Source: Tetrastigma voinierianum (taxonomy: Eukaryota; Streptophyta; Magnoliopsida; Vitales; Vitaceae). From it: DNA of 64,000 bases. Position numbers and translations under genes: made by a program. The stretch's first letter is position 1. Every line of letters begins with the position of its first letter. The notes below the pieces were generated by a model. The model had not been told where the DNA came from and made no database searches. It saw only the letters and a list, made by a program, of their open reading frames with translations. Where the stretch lies: NCBI GenBank assembly GCA_016808115.1, contig JAEQBH010004672.1, forward strand, positions 27,531 through 91,530, read 5' to 3'. Positions 22,841 through 34,070 of this stretch are shown here, in pieces.

Positions 22841-23366
22841 GTTTTGACAAAAACCGTTTTTGGGGTTAAAAATACACTAATGTTCACATTATTGACTCCG
22901 AGCAAGATTGTAATGCACAAAGCACCATCTTTATAAATATTTCACCTTTTATATTTTTTATATTTGAAAACTAAAGCATAGAAATCAATTAATACCGATG
23001 GTCAAGGTTTAACATGGTATATGTTAAATGGCATTATGCTTATGATGATATAAAATTACTTTAAATATATAATAGAGTGCATGAGATCCAACAAAAATAA
23101 AATATATATTATAAATCCATTGAGCCTCAAAATACAGTATCATTTTTTATATTTATATTATTGAATAGTGCTTCCTTTACTTCAAGTGTTTCTGCACCCT
23201 TTGTTATATATTCTACCTACTTCATATAGACTTTGCATGCAATAACGTTTACTCATAGCTTTTTCTTCTTATACTGTTAATTTGTCAACAACTTTCCTAC
23301 GAAGTATTTCACAATGAATCAACAATACTTTAAACATTATATACAATATATTCCTATTAAAAACTG
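22841..23366. repeat. left flank of repeat R (also found at 38490-38690)
   Basis: Words such as CTTCATATAGACTT, TTATCAACAACTTTCC and CACAATGAATCAACA recur in the same order at 38540-38660. This flank is where the tandem LTR array of 23.4-25.1 kb was inserted. Confidence 0.6.
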
Positions 23367-23563
23367 CTTTTAAATGTCTCAAATTCCTACTTTTAGTATT
23401 AATTCTTTGTAAAGAATATTTTATAGGATAATTCCCAATTATTACATTATTGTAATATTAGGGTTTTCTGCGAATAAGGAAAGCTTTTATAAATATCCCT
23501 ATAAATATTATGGGTCACAAGGGAAAAGCATATGAGATATGCATTGTACATAATTAGCAGGAT

Positions 23564-23641
<78 letters not shown>

Positions 23642-25114
23642 GTTTGAGAGATTGTGAGCTTCGTGAGGTATTTTTTCGGTATTGTGAGCATCCTAGGGTT
23701 TTGTTATTTTGTGGTTTTTCTTAGTCACTCTAACATTCCTATTACTCCAATCTTGTAATTTGTGTTTTCAAGGATAGCGGGAATATTCTCTCATTCATGG
23801 ATGTAAGTAGATAACTGGTCGAGCCATGTTAAAACCCTCACCTTATGTTGTTTATCTCTATGTCTTTGAATTGATATTTTGTGCATCAAAGTTTCCGCTT
23901 TATAACAAATGGTATTAGAGCTTCTCGTGATTAAAGATATTTGAAAACAAAGATCACAAAACACACAAGATGATAAAAGAATTTCAGCTTCAAGTGAGTC
24001 GATCATTTCTCATTAAGATGTGTTGGATGATTGAGTTCGATGTGAATTTGATCCAAGGTGGAGATTGTTAGAATATGTCTCAAATTCTAATTATATTAAT
24101 CACTGTAAAGAATATTTCATAGATAATTCATAGTTTTTATATTATTGGGGACATTAGAAGCTCTTTATATAATAAGAGTTTTATGAATATCCTTAAATAT
24201 TCTAGGTCATCCCTGGGAGCAAAAGTTATGAGAGAGAAGGGCTTAGCTATTCAGTGTGTGTAGAGATGTAAGGATTTGAGATATTGTTTTGTGAGGTATT
24301 TTCTTGGTTCATCCTAGGTTTGTAATTTTTTTATTTTTCCGTCGTCGCAATACTTTATATTCCAATCTGTACTTCAGGTTTTCAAGAATAATGGAAATAT
24401 TTTCATCCGGGGATGTAGGCATGATTAGCTGAACGACGTTAAAACCCTGCATATTATATTGATTTTCTTCATCTTTATATTTTTCATGTATCAAAGCTTA
24501 TCTATGAAAAAATGGTATCAAAGCTTCAAAAGTTAAAGATATTTAAAAGAACAAAATTTAGAGCATACAAGACATACATAAAAGTAATTTCAATTCAAGG
24601 TGGAGTTGTTCTCTGGTCAAGATGTGATGGAATTTGATCAAATTTGAAGGTTGTTAGAATGTCTCAAATTCTATATAGTATTAATTCATTTTTGGTAAAG
24701 AATATTTTATAGGATAATTCCTAATTCATTATATTATTGTAATATTAGGCTCTTTATAGAATAAGGAAAGCTTAGAAATATCCTTTATAAATATTATGGG
24801 TCACTAGATGGAAAGATATGAGAGAGAAGGCTGTAGTTATTCAATGAGTATAGAGATGCGCTTGAGAGATTGTGAGTTTTGTGGAGGTATTTTCCTATTG
24901 TGTACTTAGAGTTTTGTTATTTTATGATTTTTCCTAGTCACACAATACTTTGATACACAAATCTTGTACCTCCTGTGTTTTCAAGAATAGGCACATTTTT
25001 CTCATTCATGGATGTAGACATAGTGCCAACAACGTAAGATCCTGTGCATGCTTACGTGAGTTCTTTATCTTGTAATATGGAATCATATACTCATCAAAAC
25101 TCCTATTTATAATA
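23367..25114 (+). mobile_element. tandem LTR-internal-LTR-internal-LTR array of a noncoding TRIM-like element
   Basis: Three copies of a roughly 450-540 bp LTR lie head to tail: 23367-23907, 24066-24510 and 24652-25114. LTRs 2 and 3 start TGTTAGAAT, and all share TGTCTCAAATTCTA, GTAAAGAATATTTTATAG and TTCATGGATGTAG words. LTR 1 is followed by TGGTATTAGAGC (23910-23921) and LTR 2 by TGGTATCAAAGC (24513-24524), both initiator-Met-type primer sites. Each internal region is only about 140-160 bases and ends in a purine tract (CAAGGTGGAGAT before LTR 2). No protein is encoded, so movement would need enzymes supplied by a copia element. LTR 1 also contains a long (TA)n. The locus at 38670-38700 looks like the unoccupied site. 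Confidence 0.75.
23566..23638. repeat. (TA)n microsatellite, about 73 bp
   Basis: An uninterrupted alternating TA run inside LTR 1 of the TRIM-like array. Confidence 0.95.
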
Positions 25115-25299
25115 AAAATCCCACTTGGGATTTTAAGTCAATTTTAAATGCATCCTCAGGTAATTATAAGAAATCTAATACATGCGTGAAATTTTGACTT
25201 GAATCATATGGTGCAAGAGCTTTATCAATAAAAAGCCATTATCATGGTAAAATGAAACGACGTTGACGTCGTAGGTTTTAACGGAATTTAATGGTTCTT

Positions 25300-25700
25300 G
25301 ATGGCGGGCCATTAATATGCATTATTGTTGTGATTTGTAACAATGATGATAAAATCGAGTAAAGACAAAAATGAAAAACACAAATTTTACATGATTCGGC
25401 AGTGTACCTACATCCACGGGAACGACAACTTAAACTTTTCACTATCACCAAAATAAGGTTACATAAGAGGGTATTTATAATAGCCCTATAAATGATCAAA
25501 TTACAAAAATACCTTTTATAAATCTAAATATATTAATAACAGACTGGGGGCTTCACCGCACATCAACCTCGATATTTTGCCCTTCAACAAAAGAGGCTAT
25601 GTATGAAGGCAAACGCCTCGCTTCACTCCGATGCGCTTACTATCTCGCTCGTATTTGCTTAACCCTTTTAATACCCTTCACATGAACCACATACCATGCC
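25300..25700 (-). mobile_element. copia LTR remnant inside R copy A
   Basis: The minus strand carries a TATA-like GGGCTATTATAAATACCC area (near 25470) and, toward U5, the TGTAGGTACAC...GAATCATGTAAAATTTGTG sequence typical of copia LTR R/U5 regions. The same sequence recurs at 47450-47830. It is in the same orientation as the copia pol piece at 27530-28170, so it may be that element's 3' LTR. Confidence 0.45.
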
Positions 25701-26194
25701 AATAACTACTTCTTCTTACTGAATATAATATGGAAGTTGTTTAGCAAAGAAAATCATGCACGAGGTGGAATTCGATTTCTTTCTTTCTTCTTTCATCATC
25801 ATGTCTTGTTGCTAAACACCAACCTCCGTGACTGCTTCCTGTTTTTATTTTATTGTTTTGGTTTATTAGGTCATAGAGATGCTGGAATAAAATCAAGAGG
25901 CCAAAAGGACTGCAGACTTCCAGTTGATCTTTATTTAACTATTGAATACAAGAGGCTCACTATGGTTGCCATTTTTCCAATCCTCTGAGGCTAGAATCAC
26001 ACACGTAAGAAATTAAAAGAGTGAGCCACAACATTTCTAGAATTAACTTCCCGACGAATATGAAACACATATGGGGCCTACCCATATCTTCTAGTTTTGA
26101 ACCGAGCCCAAATGCCATGAATAGCTTCCAACGCCGCATCACAATGTCCCTCCCCAAGTGGAGGGCTAGAAAGAAGCACATAACTCGTTAAGTG

Positions 26195-26450
26195 TGCGTC
26201 CAAAGTCTCACGTGAGAAGGATTATGAATTAGTACATGTGGACAATATTTTGGGGAGTCCAAAAACAAAATCATGTGGACCTTATGCACAGATTAAGTAG
26301 ACAATATCATACACAGAAGAGATATATGTCTATTATGTTTCTAACAAATGGTATCAAGCTAAAATTGTCTTAGTTAGCCAATGAAGTTCCTTTGATGAAC
26401 AAAGTGGTGAGTCCCGTATTTTATTAGGTGTGCGCCCAAAATCTCCTATG
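26195..26450 (+). mobile_element. short LTR plus primer site inside R copy A
   Basis: TGTGCGTCCAAAGTCTCACG near 26191 and TGTGCGCCCAAAATCTCC near 26431 look like the starts of two terminal repeats. Between them TCTAACAAATGGTATCAAGC (near 26340-26359) resembles an LTR end followed by an initiator-Met primer site. The same arrangement recurs at 48335-48600. The second repeat's end is not clear. Confidence 0.4.
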
Positions 26451-27529
26451 GGTTAAAGATAGTGGAGAATATTGTGAGAAGAAGAACAAAGGAAGGGAAG
26501 AATGGAAGCCATCTCGTCACGCCCTCGGATTCAAACCCAAATCCGACTTGCGATCCCAAGTCAACGGTTTGACCATAAGAGTTTTTCCAAGTCCATGCTA
26601 ACAATTGAACTGAGTACTCTATTTTTCTTTCTTTTTCTTTACTTCACCCATTTACAAAATCACCACTATACTAATTAATATACCAACCAAGTTTATATAA
26701 TGAATATCTACAAAATTTATTTCAAGAATTTCAAATCATATTTACAAATAACGACATTTAGTTTAGATTTCTGCACCATATAACTCTACAAAACAAGTCA
26801 AAATTAAATAAATAAATTAAAGGGACAACTTATATTAACTTATGTGGCTTTTCGCATCTGTACACCTCGGATCTTCTTATGCTTTCCTAAAACTAGTTCT
26901 GCATTTAAAATTTTTAGAGAATAAAGGGGTGGAGGTGATTCACACCTACTAGGTTGGCTGTATAGCTAAAGGTCATCGTTTAATGAATAACACAAACATA
27001 AAACTTATAATATACCACATATAATCCACACAATTTCTTATCACATAAACGGTTGAATAAAGGTTCAAAGTTAATCTAATTAAATAAAAATAAAACATAA
27101 AACTTACAACACACACAGCTACATCAACGCATCAAACAACATTTCACTAATTGCACACAATTTTACACATTTCCGCATCGTCAAACATAATCTACACAAT
27201 TTATATAAGTCAACAAGTCATCAATATTCACACAAATGAATTATGATGAGATGCAATGAGAATGATGCACAATCATAAATGTTCTATTGTTTTCGGCTTT
27301 CAACAAAGGATATGCGGGCCCATACGAATACAATTCCATTCTGAGTCTTCTAGAGGTAAACTTTTGGGTCTTCACCCTAGGGATTTCACTTCTTAATTCG
27401 CCTCTCCGGGCCTTTCATTTCTCATTTTTTGTTTTCTTTTACATTTGCCCTCTTTGGAGGTCTCATCATTTTCGTTTGCAATTTACATGACCATTTTCTT
27501 ATAAATGATCATGGATGCAAATAAATGCA

Positions 27530-28170
27530 TTAACTAGTCTTCATTAAAACTCGAAAATGCTTCCATGTATTCTTCTTCTAGACCACCATGCAAGAATACA
27601 TTCTTAACATCAAGTTGTTGCAAAGACTAAACTAAAGAAGGCCAAGGATAGTAATATATGAATGTTATTCATCTTTGCTAATCGAATGTTTTTCGTCACC
27701 CCATAAGTTTTCTTATACCTCTCTTAGTTACCAATGTTCCATCGACTATATTTGACAATGACAATTCAGCTTACATCCAAAGATGTTCTTCACCCTTCGG
27801 TAATTCATCCATTTCTGCCTATTTTCTTAAGAGCTAGTATTCTCTTCCACTCTTCCCTTTGATTCTCACTTTTAAATGCATGTCAAACCATTTGAGGGAT
27901 TCTAACAGGAGTTAATTGCAAGAAAGGCCTGCGGCGATAGATAAGTCTTCATAAACTCAGATACCGAAAGATTTTCCGTAGTTTTCCTAAGGGTAATTGG
28001 TAAATGGAGATTAGGAAATTCTTTTGGATCTTTGTTTTGAACATTGATCCTGATTTTCTGATGGGAGTAACAGATTTGAGGAAGGAGAAATAACATTAGA
28101 AGTAAAATCAGTGGAGTTTGTGTGTCATGACATGGCTTAGGCTTGCACTCTAAGCTTGCATTCAAATGTG
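27530..28170 (-). pseudogene. Ty1/copia pol fragment (integrase C-terminus to start of RT), R copy A
   Basis: Read on the minus strand, LPITLRKTT...VSEFM (near 28000-27940) matches the LPIALRKGTR segment after copia integrase. EELKALKKN (near 27835) and LRERYKKTYG (near 27720) match the RT entry region, and QQLDVKNVFLHGGLEEEYM (near 27620-27565) matches the RT block Q.DV..AFLHG.L.EE.YM. The frames change several times. The catalytic YVDD region is not present. The copy at 49740-50340 preserves the same pieces, so the fragment was already broken when the segment duplicated. Confidence 0.75.
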
Positions 28171-29030
28171 ACGTTAATCACATGTATCTCATGTGGATTC
28201 ATGATTTATGGCTACTCTATGCCCTAGCTTTTTCTTGGAAATGATATATTATGTAAACTAAGATTACCAGAATGGATATTCTTGCCGGATTCAGAACTAG
28301 GTTGATGGACTCATGCCAACGCATAGGTGAAGGTGCCTATCTTTAGATTTTTTTTCTGAACTTCTTACTCCAATTGTTACGGCCTTCCTCTAGGTATGAT
28401 TTAGATAATGTTGGAGAAAGAAATGGATAATGGGTGAACAATGTGAAGTTTCACCTTCTAAGCTGAATGGAAAATTCTCTGCCATGGGTGTCTTAAGACA
28501 GAATGAACTGAACTCTAGAAATTATGAAGATGGTTGTTTGGCAAAGGAGAAAAAAAGAAAAAAAAACTGCTGCACATAATTACTGTTTTTTTCTTTTTTA
28601 CATTACCACTTGAATTTAGATTGCATGAGACCAGAAGTATGAGTGCATAGTATACCATACCATACCCGTATGCATGACTAATGCTTTGAATGAATGCGTT
28701 CCACCGTGCAATCTGCCTTTAAAATGATCATCCGACTTGTTTTTTGCAAAGATAGGAACTCAAAGGTGCTCTGTGCACCGATTTTTAATCCTGGTTATGC
28801 AATGTTGTCATCCCCTTCTATATTATATTTACCTCCCGACAAACTCCATTTTTTCAGGGTTGTTTTTTATTTTTATTTTTTTTAATTTTAATGTTGGATA
28901 AATTGAAATTGCAGATTTCCTCTTTGTTCCCTGAGGCAGTGATGATATGATTGGTATATGATTCCTAGGAGAAGTAATTCAAATCTCAAAACAGGTGGAA
29001 ACGATACCTGCTTTATTTAATTTGAATGTG

Positions 29031-29033
<3 letters not shown>

Positions 29034-29061
<28 letters not shown>
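29034..29061. repeat. (TA)n microsatellite in R copy A
   Basis: An alternating TA run of about 28 bases flanked by TTGAATGTGAACA and TGTGAACACCGG. The same flanks surround (TA)n at 57469 and 62784. Confidence 0.95.
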
Positions 29062-29064
<3 letters not shown>

Positions 29065-29775
29065 AACACCGGTGGTCAAGACTCGTGGGAGACCTCGAAA
29101 CCTCTCGTGGACTTTTACTTTGGAAGTTTCTCATCATCTAAGCAAGTGTGTAATCTCGAGAGAACTCGCAAAATATTTTTAATACATTTTTATGGTTTCT
29201 GGTTGGCCTTTTAGTGATTAGTATTATTTTTTCGTGTTTCGTCGACACCGATGATAATTTATCAATTTTTTTTATGTGATAATGGATATGGATAAATTTT
29301 TCCTTGTTTGGAAAAATAAGTTTGTAGTATATGATTTCTTATGGAAACTTATGATAATCCACTCTTACATACTTTGCGATATATTACTCAATAGCATAAG
29401 AATGTCGAAGAGCGTGAATATGAATAGCAAGACCGTATTTGTGCTTTTGGTCTAGAATGGAAATACTTTGGTATTACCCGTGATTAAATTCAATCGCCTT
29501 TCATTAACTCGGAGTGCTTGACAATCTTACAAGAACAAATGCATATGAGATGTTATAGGCACATCAAATAGGTAAAGAATGAAGAAAATTATGCAAGATG
29601 ATGCAAAATTTGGTAACTTTAGCTAGAATGTATATTGTTACTTTTAAGGATGGAGTCGGATGATATATGACTTGCCGATTTCTCGAATTTAGGGGCAACT
29701 AGGCTGAAATAAGTGACACTATGTTTTTCGACAAAACCTAAATGGAATCCCGCCCATCCATCCATGTGGACTCAT

Positions 29776-29925
29776 TGTTAGGACCAAATTTCCGACACGA
29801 CAACTAAAGACTAACTAAAGTCCCCTTATAACGGCTACCAAAACTTGTTGACCAATTTTCCGACACTGCTACCAAAGACTAACTAAAGTCCTCTAACGTG
29901 TGCCAAAACTTGTTGAGGACCAAAT
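29776..29925. repeat. tandem copies of the solo LTR terminus
   Basis: The words TGTTAGGACCAAAT, TGTTGACCAATTTTCCGACAC and TGTTGAGGACCAAAT start at 29776, 29846 and 29911. The unit of about 65-70 bases also carries ACTAAAGACTAACTAAAGTCC. Confidence 0.65.
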
Positions 29926-30308
29926 GATGTATATATGAAAATATAGGCAGGGGAGTGAATGTGGTAAATACTCAAAAACTGATTTGAAACAAAAGTAAGG
30001 GTACTCAAAAACTGAAATGAAAAGTATCACCAACACTCATCCCCTTTCCGCAAGTGCACGGGTCATACAAGTAATAAAGTGGACTCTAAAAGTACGGATA
30101 TCGCATCTAATGGATTGGAGGTTCTCTCAATCGAATTTGACGATCTCCGATTACAAGGGCTCTTCACTATTTAGGCGACCAAATAGGATGTGGAATAAAA
30201 TCAATTTAATTGAAATAAAAATTGACTTAAAACTAATCCTAAAATCTACTAAACAACAACTACTTAATCTATAATGTATTGAAGAGAGGCACTAGGGATG
30301 GGGATACT

Positions 30309-31160
30309 ATTTACAAAACAATTTGTGTTTATTTGAAAGCTAAACATTTGTGAGTTGAATGCCGGATTTGTCAAAGAGCAATGTAGTATGAAGCTTGATT
30401 TCTCCATACACCATATACATTTCACTAATTAGAGATTCATGTCTTTTCGTGAGACATGAGTCTCTAAGATATGATATTTTTCCTCCTTTCGCATTTCACA
30501 ACTAAATCTTAGGATTGAAGAATTTTGCTCTATAGACAGGATAATGCAAGCCTTCTCCAGTGTAATTGGTATCTCAGTCATCAAATCTAATAAAGTTCTC
30601 TCTCCTTGATTAGATCTATGCTAACACAGGATCAATGTCATTCTATCAAATTGAGGTGAGACCTCTAAACATTAAACTGATACATCATCTAATGAATTCT
30701 CACACCATGAGTAAATTAGTGATCTATCAAAGTACCTTTACAAAACAATTTGTGTTTATTTGAAAGCGCAAACATTTGTGAGTTGAATGTTGGATTTGCT
30801 AAAGAGCAATGTAGTAAAGCTTGGATTTCTCCATACACCATACATTTCACTAATTAGATTCATGTTCCTTTTCGTAGACATGAGTCTCTATGATATGGAT
30901 ATTTTTCCTTTTCTCAAGATTTCACAACCAAACTTAGGATTGAAGAATTTACTGTTCTATGTATTGTGATAATGCAAGCCTCTCTAATGTAATTGGTACC
31001 TCATACATTAAATCTAATAAAGTTCTCTCCCTCCTTGATGATCTATGCCAACATAGATCAAGGTCATTATATCAATTTGAGGTGAGACCTCTAAACATTA
31101 AACTGATACATCATCTGAAGAACTCACACCATGGTAAAATTAGTGATCTATCAAAGTAAT
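30309..31160. repeat. tandem duplication of about 427 bp inside the solo LTR
   Basis: TTTACAAAACAATTTGTGTT begins near 30310 and again near 30737. It is followed both times by GCAATGTAG...CATTTCACTAATTAGA, CACATGAGTCTCT-like words and GATACATCATCT. The second unit has short deletions relative to the first. Confidence 0.8.
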
Positions 31161-31814
31161 CTTTTAGAGTTCATGTCTACAATATTAGTCTAACATACCC
31201 CAAGTTAATGCTTCTTACTCTCGTGGAATCTCCATCTCTATGTCACTCGCAGGGCTCCCGAAAAATCGTAGAGAAAAGATACAACTCTTTTTTGGGTAAA
31301 GCTACTAATATTCTAACATCTGAATTATATGAACAATACCACAATTATATAAACCAGTTTTCAAACCTACAAAATAACCGAGAATCCTACAAACTCAATG
31401 TTGATCAATTAATCCCACCCCAAGAGGGTGTTTAATGCTCCACATCGATTCCAATCATCACTAATCAAAACAAAAAAGAAAAATGAAGAAAGAAATCAAG
31501 AGACAAGGAGCTATATAAAATCCAGATTTTAGTTTCACATTTGTTCGAATCCAATGAAATTTGAATTGGCGATAAGACCGAAATCTCTTCATGCAAATAA
31601 AAAGAAAGCCTTAAAATCCACTAAGATCTACTAAAATCAAAATTAAAAGAAACTAAAAATTATAATTTGTAGAGAAACCCCATGAGAGGTGTTCTCCCAA
31701 TCACTCGTTGGCCCCGAAACTCAAAAACTGGTACTTGAGTAGTCCTGGGGTAAATTAGCTTAAAACAATTAAAACAATAGTTTTCAGAGCTTAAAAAAAG
31801 GCTCAGCGCTTATC

Positions 31815-32165
31815 TTGGGTTCTCTCGCCACAACAAAATCCGGCTTGTTTTACGTAGTTGTTGTTAACTCTGTCGCGACAAAATCTGGGTTTTGTCGCAA
31901 GCAAAGCTTTTATTATCGCTTTGCGTCGCTACAAAATCTAGTTTTGTTGGGTGACAGATTTGTTGCTAACTCGCGTATAAAACATCTGGGTTTTATCATG
32001 CCTTTGTCACGACAAAATCTGGTTTTGTCGCAACAAAACTTTGTCACTGGCTTTGTCGCGACAAAACTTTGTCACTGGCTTTGCCGCGACAAATCTGTCA
32101 CCGGTTTTGCCTCGACAAAATCTGCATGCGACTTTGTTTTCTTCTCCAACTTTGTCACGACATAA
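31815..32165. repeat. TGTCGCGACA palindrome array in the solo LTR
   Basis: Exact GTCGCGAC occurs near 31872 and 32057, embedded in a longer palindromic phrase TTTTGTCGCGACAAAA. Variants TTTGTCACGACAAAA, GTCGCAACAAAA and GCCGCGACAAA follow at short spacing. Here the array looks almost tandem. Confidence 0.8.
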
Positions 32166-32476
32166 CTTTCTCGCTTGAACTCGGTTTTGGGAGTGAGGTG
32201 TCGTTGAAAGCTATTTGAATAAGAATATAAACCAGGGGATATTTGAACCATTTGTTCCATCCAGTACAGAAAATTCATTCTTCGTGATGCGCTAGACACC
32301 CGATTGACTCTTCTTTTGTATATATATTGCTCATTTCTTACAAATCACTCGCTTTTCATCAATAACTTACAAAACCAAGTTTGGAGGAAATGCTATGGAA
32401 GTATATGAATATGGATATGTAATGCTCAAAATAGCATGTGAAATGAACTCAAAACATAGATAATTTACACTCATCA

Positions 32477-33217
32477 TTTATGCCTTGGTTTTGGAATCAT
32501 TTTGCCAGGCTGCATGGCCATGCAAACAAAGAGCCCAAACAAACTTTTATCTTTATATTCTCATTCCTCTTGGCCCATTGGTAGAAGTCCTATATTCTTG
32601 TCCCTGGTTGTTGAGTTCAAGTCGTGTTGAATGTCATATATAACAATGTTGTCTTTTCACCGAAGATGTGTCTTGGAATGATATTTTGATCACATATCCG
32701 GAGGTCGATTCGGGGTAATAACTCTTAAAACAGAAATTATCCGTTGGGAGTGTGCAACTTTTAAGGTGAAATCCCATGATTTAAGAACATAAACAAAAAG
32801 GCCCCGATTTGATGATACTTTGTGCCTTTTGGCTTGGCATTGAGAAAGACGAATTAGAGAAGTTCTGAACATTAAATGATCTCCTTTCAGGATAAGGATA
32901 AGGGAGCTTTCACACTTTGTTGAGCAATATATTGCTTCAGGACTTGAAGGATTTGCTTTTGGATGCTTCTTTAATTATGTTTCAAGTTAATGGTTAAACT
33001 CTTGAAGATTGGAGCTTTATGCATGTATATATACTGCTATGTCAGAAGCCTAAATTTCAAGGGCACTCTCAATACTTTGAATATAAATTTATCTGTTAAT
33101 AGGAAGGCTTCATTGATAGTCTCTTGTTCTTTTGGTTCAGTAATTCATGGTGGATGGAAGAAATTCAAGCAGATAGTTGGCTTTAGTTTTCATCATTACC
33201 TAGCAGTAGTTACTGGT
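32477..33217. repeat. repeat R, copy A, second part
   Basis: This continues the match to copy B (58262-58990) after the solo LTR. No protein domain is recognisable. It ends at 33217-33221, where a 3.3 kb composite insertion starts; R resumes at 36555. Confidence 0.75.
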
Positions 33218-33221
33218 CTGC

Positions 33222-33330
33222 TGTTAGGTGATTCTGGGTCTTCTAACCCAAAGTTGGCTCATAGAGGTTTTCCTCACACCTTGCAACCCATCACCAACCC
33301 CTTCCACAATCGATGTGGGATAACTCAACA
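33222..33330 (-). mobile_element. TRIM LTR, left border of the composite insertion
   Basis: On the minus strand it reads TGTTGAGTTATCCCACATCG...CACCTAACA, 109 bases. This is the same LTR type as 36226-36340 and 36448-36554 but inverted. Its polypurine tract (minus-strand AGAGGGAGAT, 33331-33340) lies directly upstream. Confidence 0.75.
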
Positions 33331-33405
33331 ATCTCCCTCTCACACATCGGGCCTTTGGCTTGAGGAGCAACAACCCGGCTTTCCTGCATTGACTGTTGAT
33401 AACTG

Positions 33406-33417
33406 GCTCTAATACCA
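33406..33417 (-). promoter_or_regulatory. primer-binding site, initiator-Met tRNA type
   Basis: The minus strand reads TGGTATTAGAGC, one base from the copia/TRIM primer site. Only about 65 bases separate it from the polypurine tract at 33331-33340. Confidence 0.7.
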
Positions 33418-33419
33418 CC

Positions 33420-34070
33420 TGAGAGAGGAAACCCGCAACATAATAACAACTGAATAACAGAGCAAAAAGGTAGCACAATTAAATTCCCTTTACTTGCAAG
33501 ACCATGAGAGATTCAATAAAATATAGCGCAAAAACATAAATCAATAGCACACAGAGACATAATTTATTTAACGGGAAAAACCCCTTAAAGTAAGGGTAAA
33601 ACCACGGTCGCCCATCAAGAGCTCACTATGATCAATAGAGGTACAAGAGAGTTTCCAATAAGTACCAAAATGTGCAGAGCTACCAATTTAATCACACCAA
33701 TGCTTCCAATGCAAATAATAATGAAAAAGAGTAATCCCAAAAGAAATATAAATCATATAATTTATCTTCATCGCGGACATTTATTGACTGGAGAAATCAA
33801 CCACAGAATGAAGGACGTTTTTTCCGAACCACGTCCAAAACCTGCCCATCCAATGGTGAACGAATCCGCAGCTTTCTGTAATCCGAAAAACAGTCTCTGG
33901 TGATGCGAAAATCACAAAGCTTTTCTTTTCCTTCTCTGCTACTACAGCCTTCTACAAAATATTAAAGACCTTCGTTAGACCGACCCCCTCTCCACTTAAA
34001 TAAGTGAGACAAGTGGGCCCCCATAATGTCAGTTTCATCCATGTGGTGGAAGTGGCTTCCAAACCCAACA
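33420..34070 (-). mobile_element. copia LTR, minus strand
   Basis: On the minus strand it begins TGTTGGGTTTGGAAG (34070) right after GTGAGGGGGAGAT, a polypurine tract preceded by copia pol C-terminal codons. It ends near CCTCTCTCAGG next to the primer site. It therefore sits between a pol end and a primer site, so this LTR once had internal sequence on both sides. Confidence 0.6.

Larger units (their letters stand above)
25115..29775. repeat. repeat R, copy A, first part
   Basis: This matches 47215-50452 and then 56668-58258 in the same orientation, over its whole length by eye. The copies differ by scattered substitutions and many indels of 1-10 bases. It holds a minus-strand copia LTR (25300-25700), a short LTR with primer site (26195-26450), a copia pol piece (27530-28170) and then about 1.6 kb of sequence also present in copy C (from 61943). 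The match is interrupted at 29776 by a gypsy solo LTR. Confidence 0.85.
29776..32476 (-). mobile_element. solo LTR of the Athila/Tat-like gypsy family inserted in R copy A
   Basis: The plus strand starts TGTTAGGACC and ends TTTACACTCATCA, so on the minus strand the LTR runs TGATGAGTG...CCTAACA, matching the TGATGAGT start of LTRs 1 and 3. The flanking 5-mers CTCAT (29771-29775) and TTTAT (32477-32481) are a plausible decayed target duplication, because copies B and C read straight through this point (GACTCATGCAGC). An alternative right end at 32469 gives a perfect CTCAT pair. It contains CAAGTAATAAAGTGGAC (30080-30096) and the palindrome-rich U3 (31815-32165). It has no internal domain, so it is a solo LTR of about 2.7 kb. 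Confidence 0.78.

Noticed and set aside
33224..33478. 84-codon minus-strand frame and overlapping 140-codon plus-strand frame (32990-33412)
   Set aside because: Both run across a TRIM LTR and primer site; no protein motif is recognisable.
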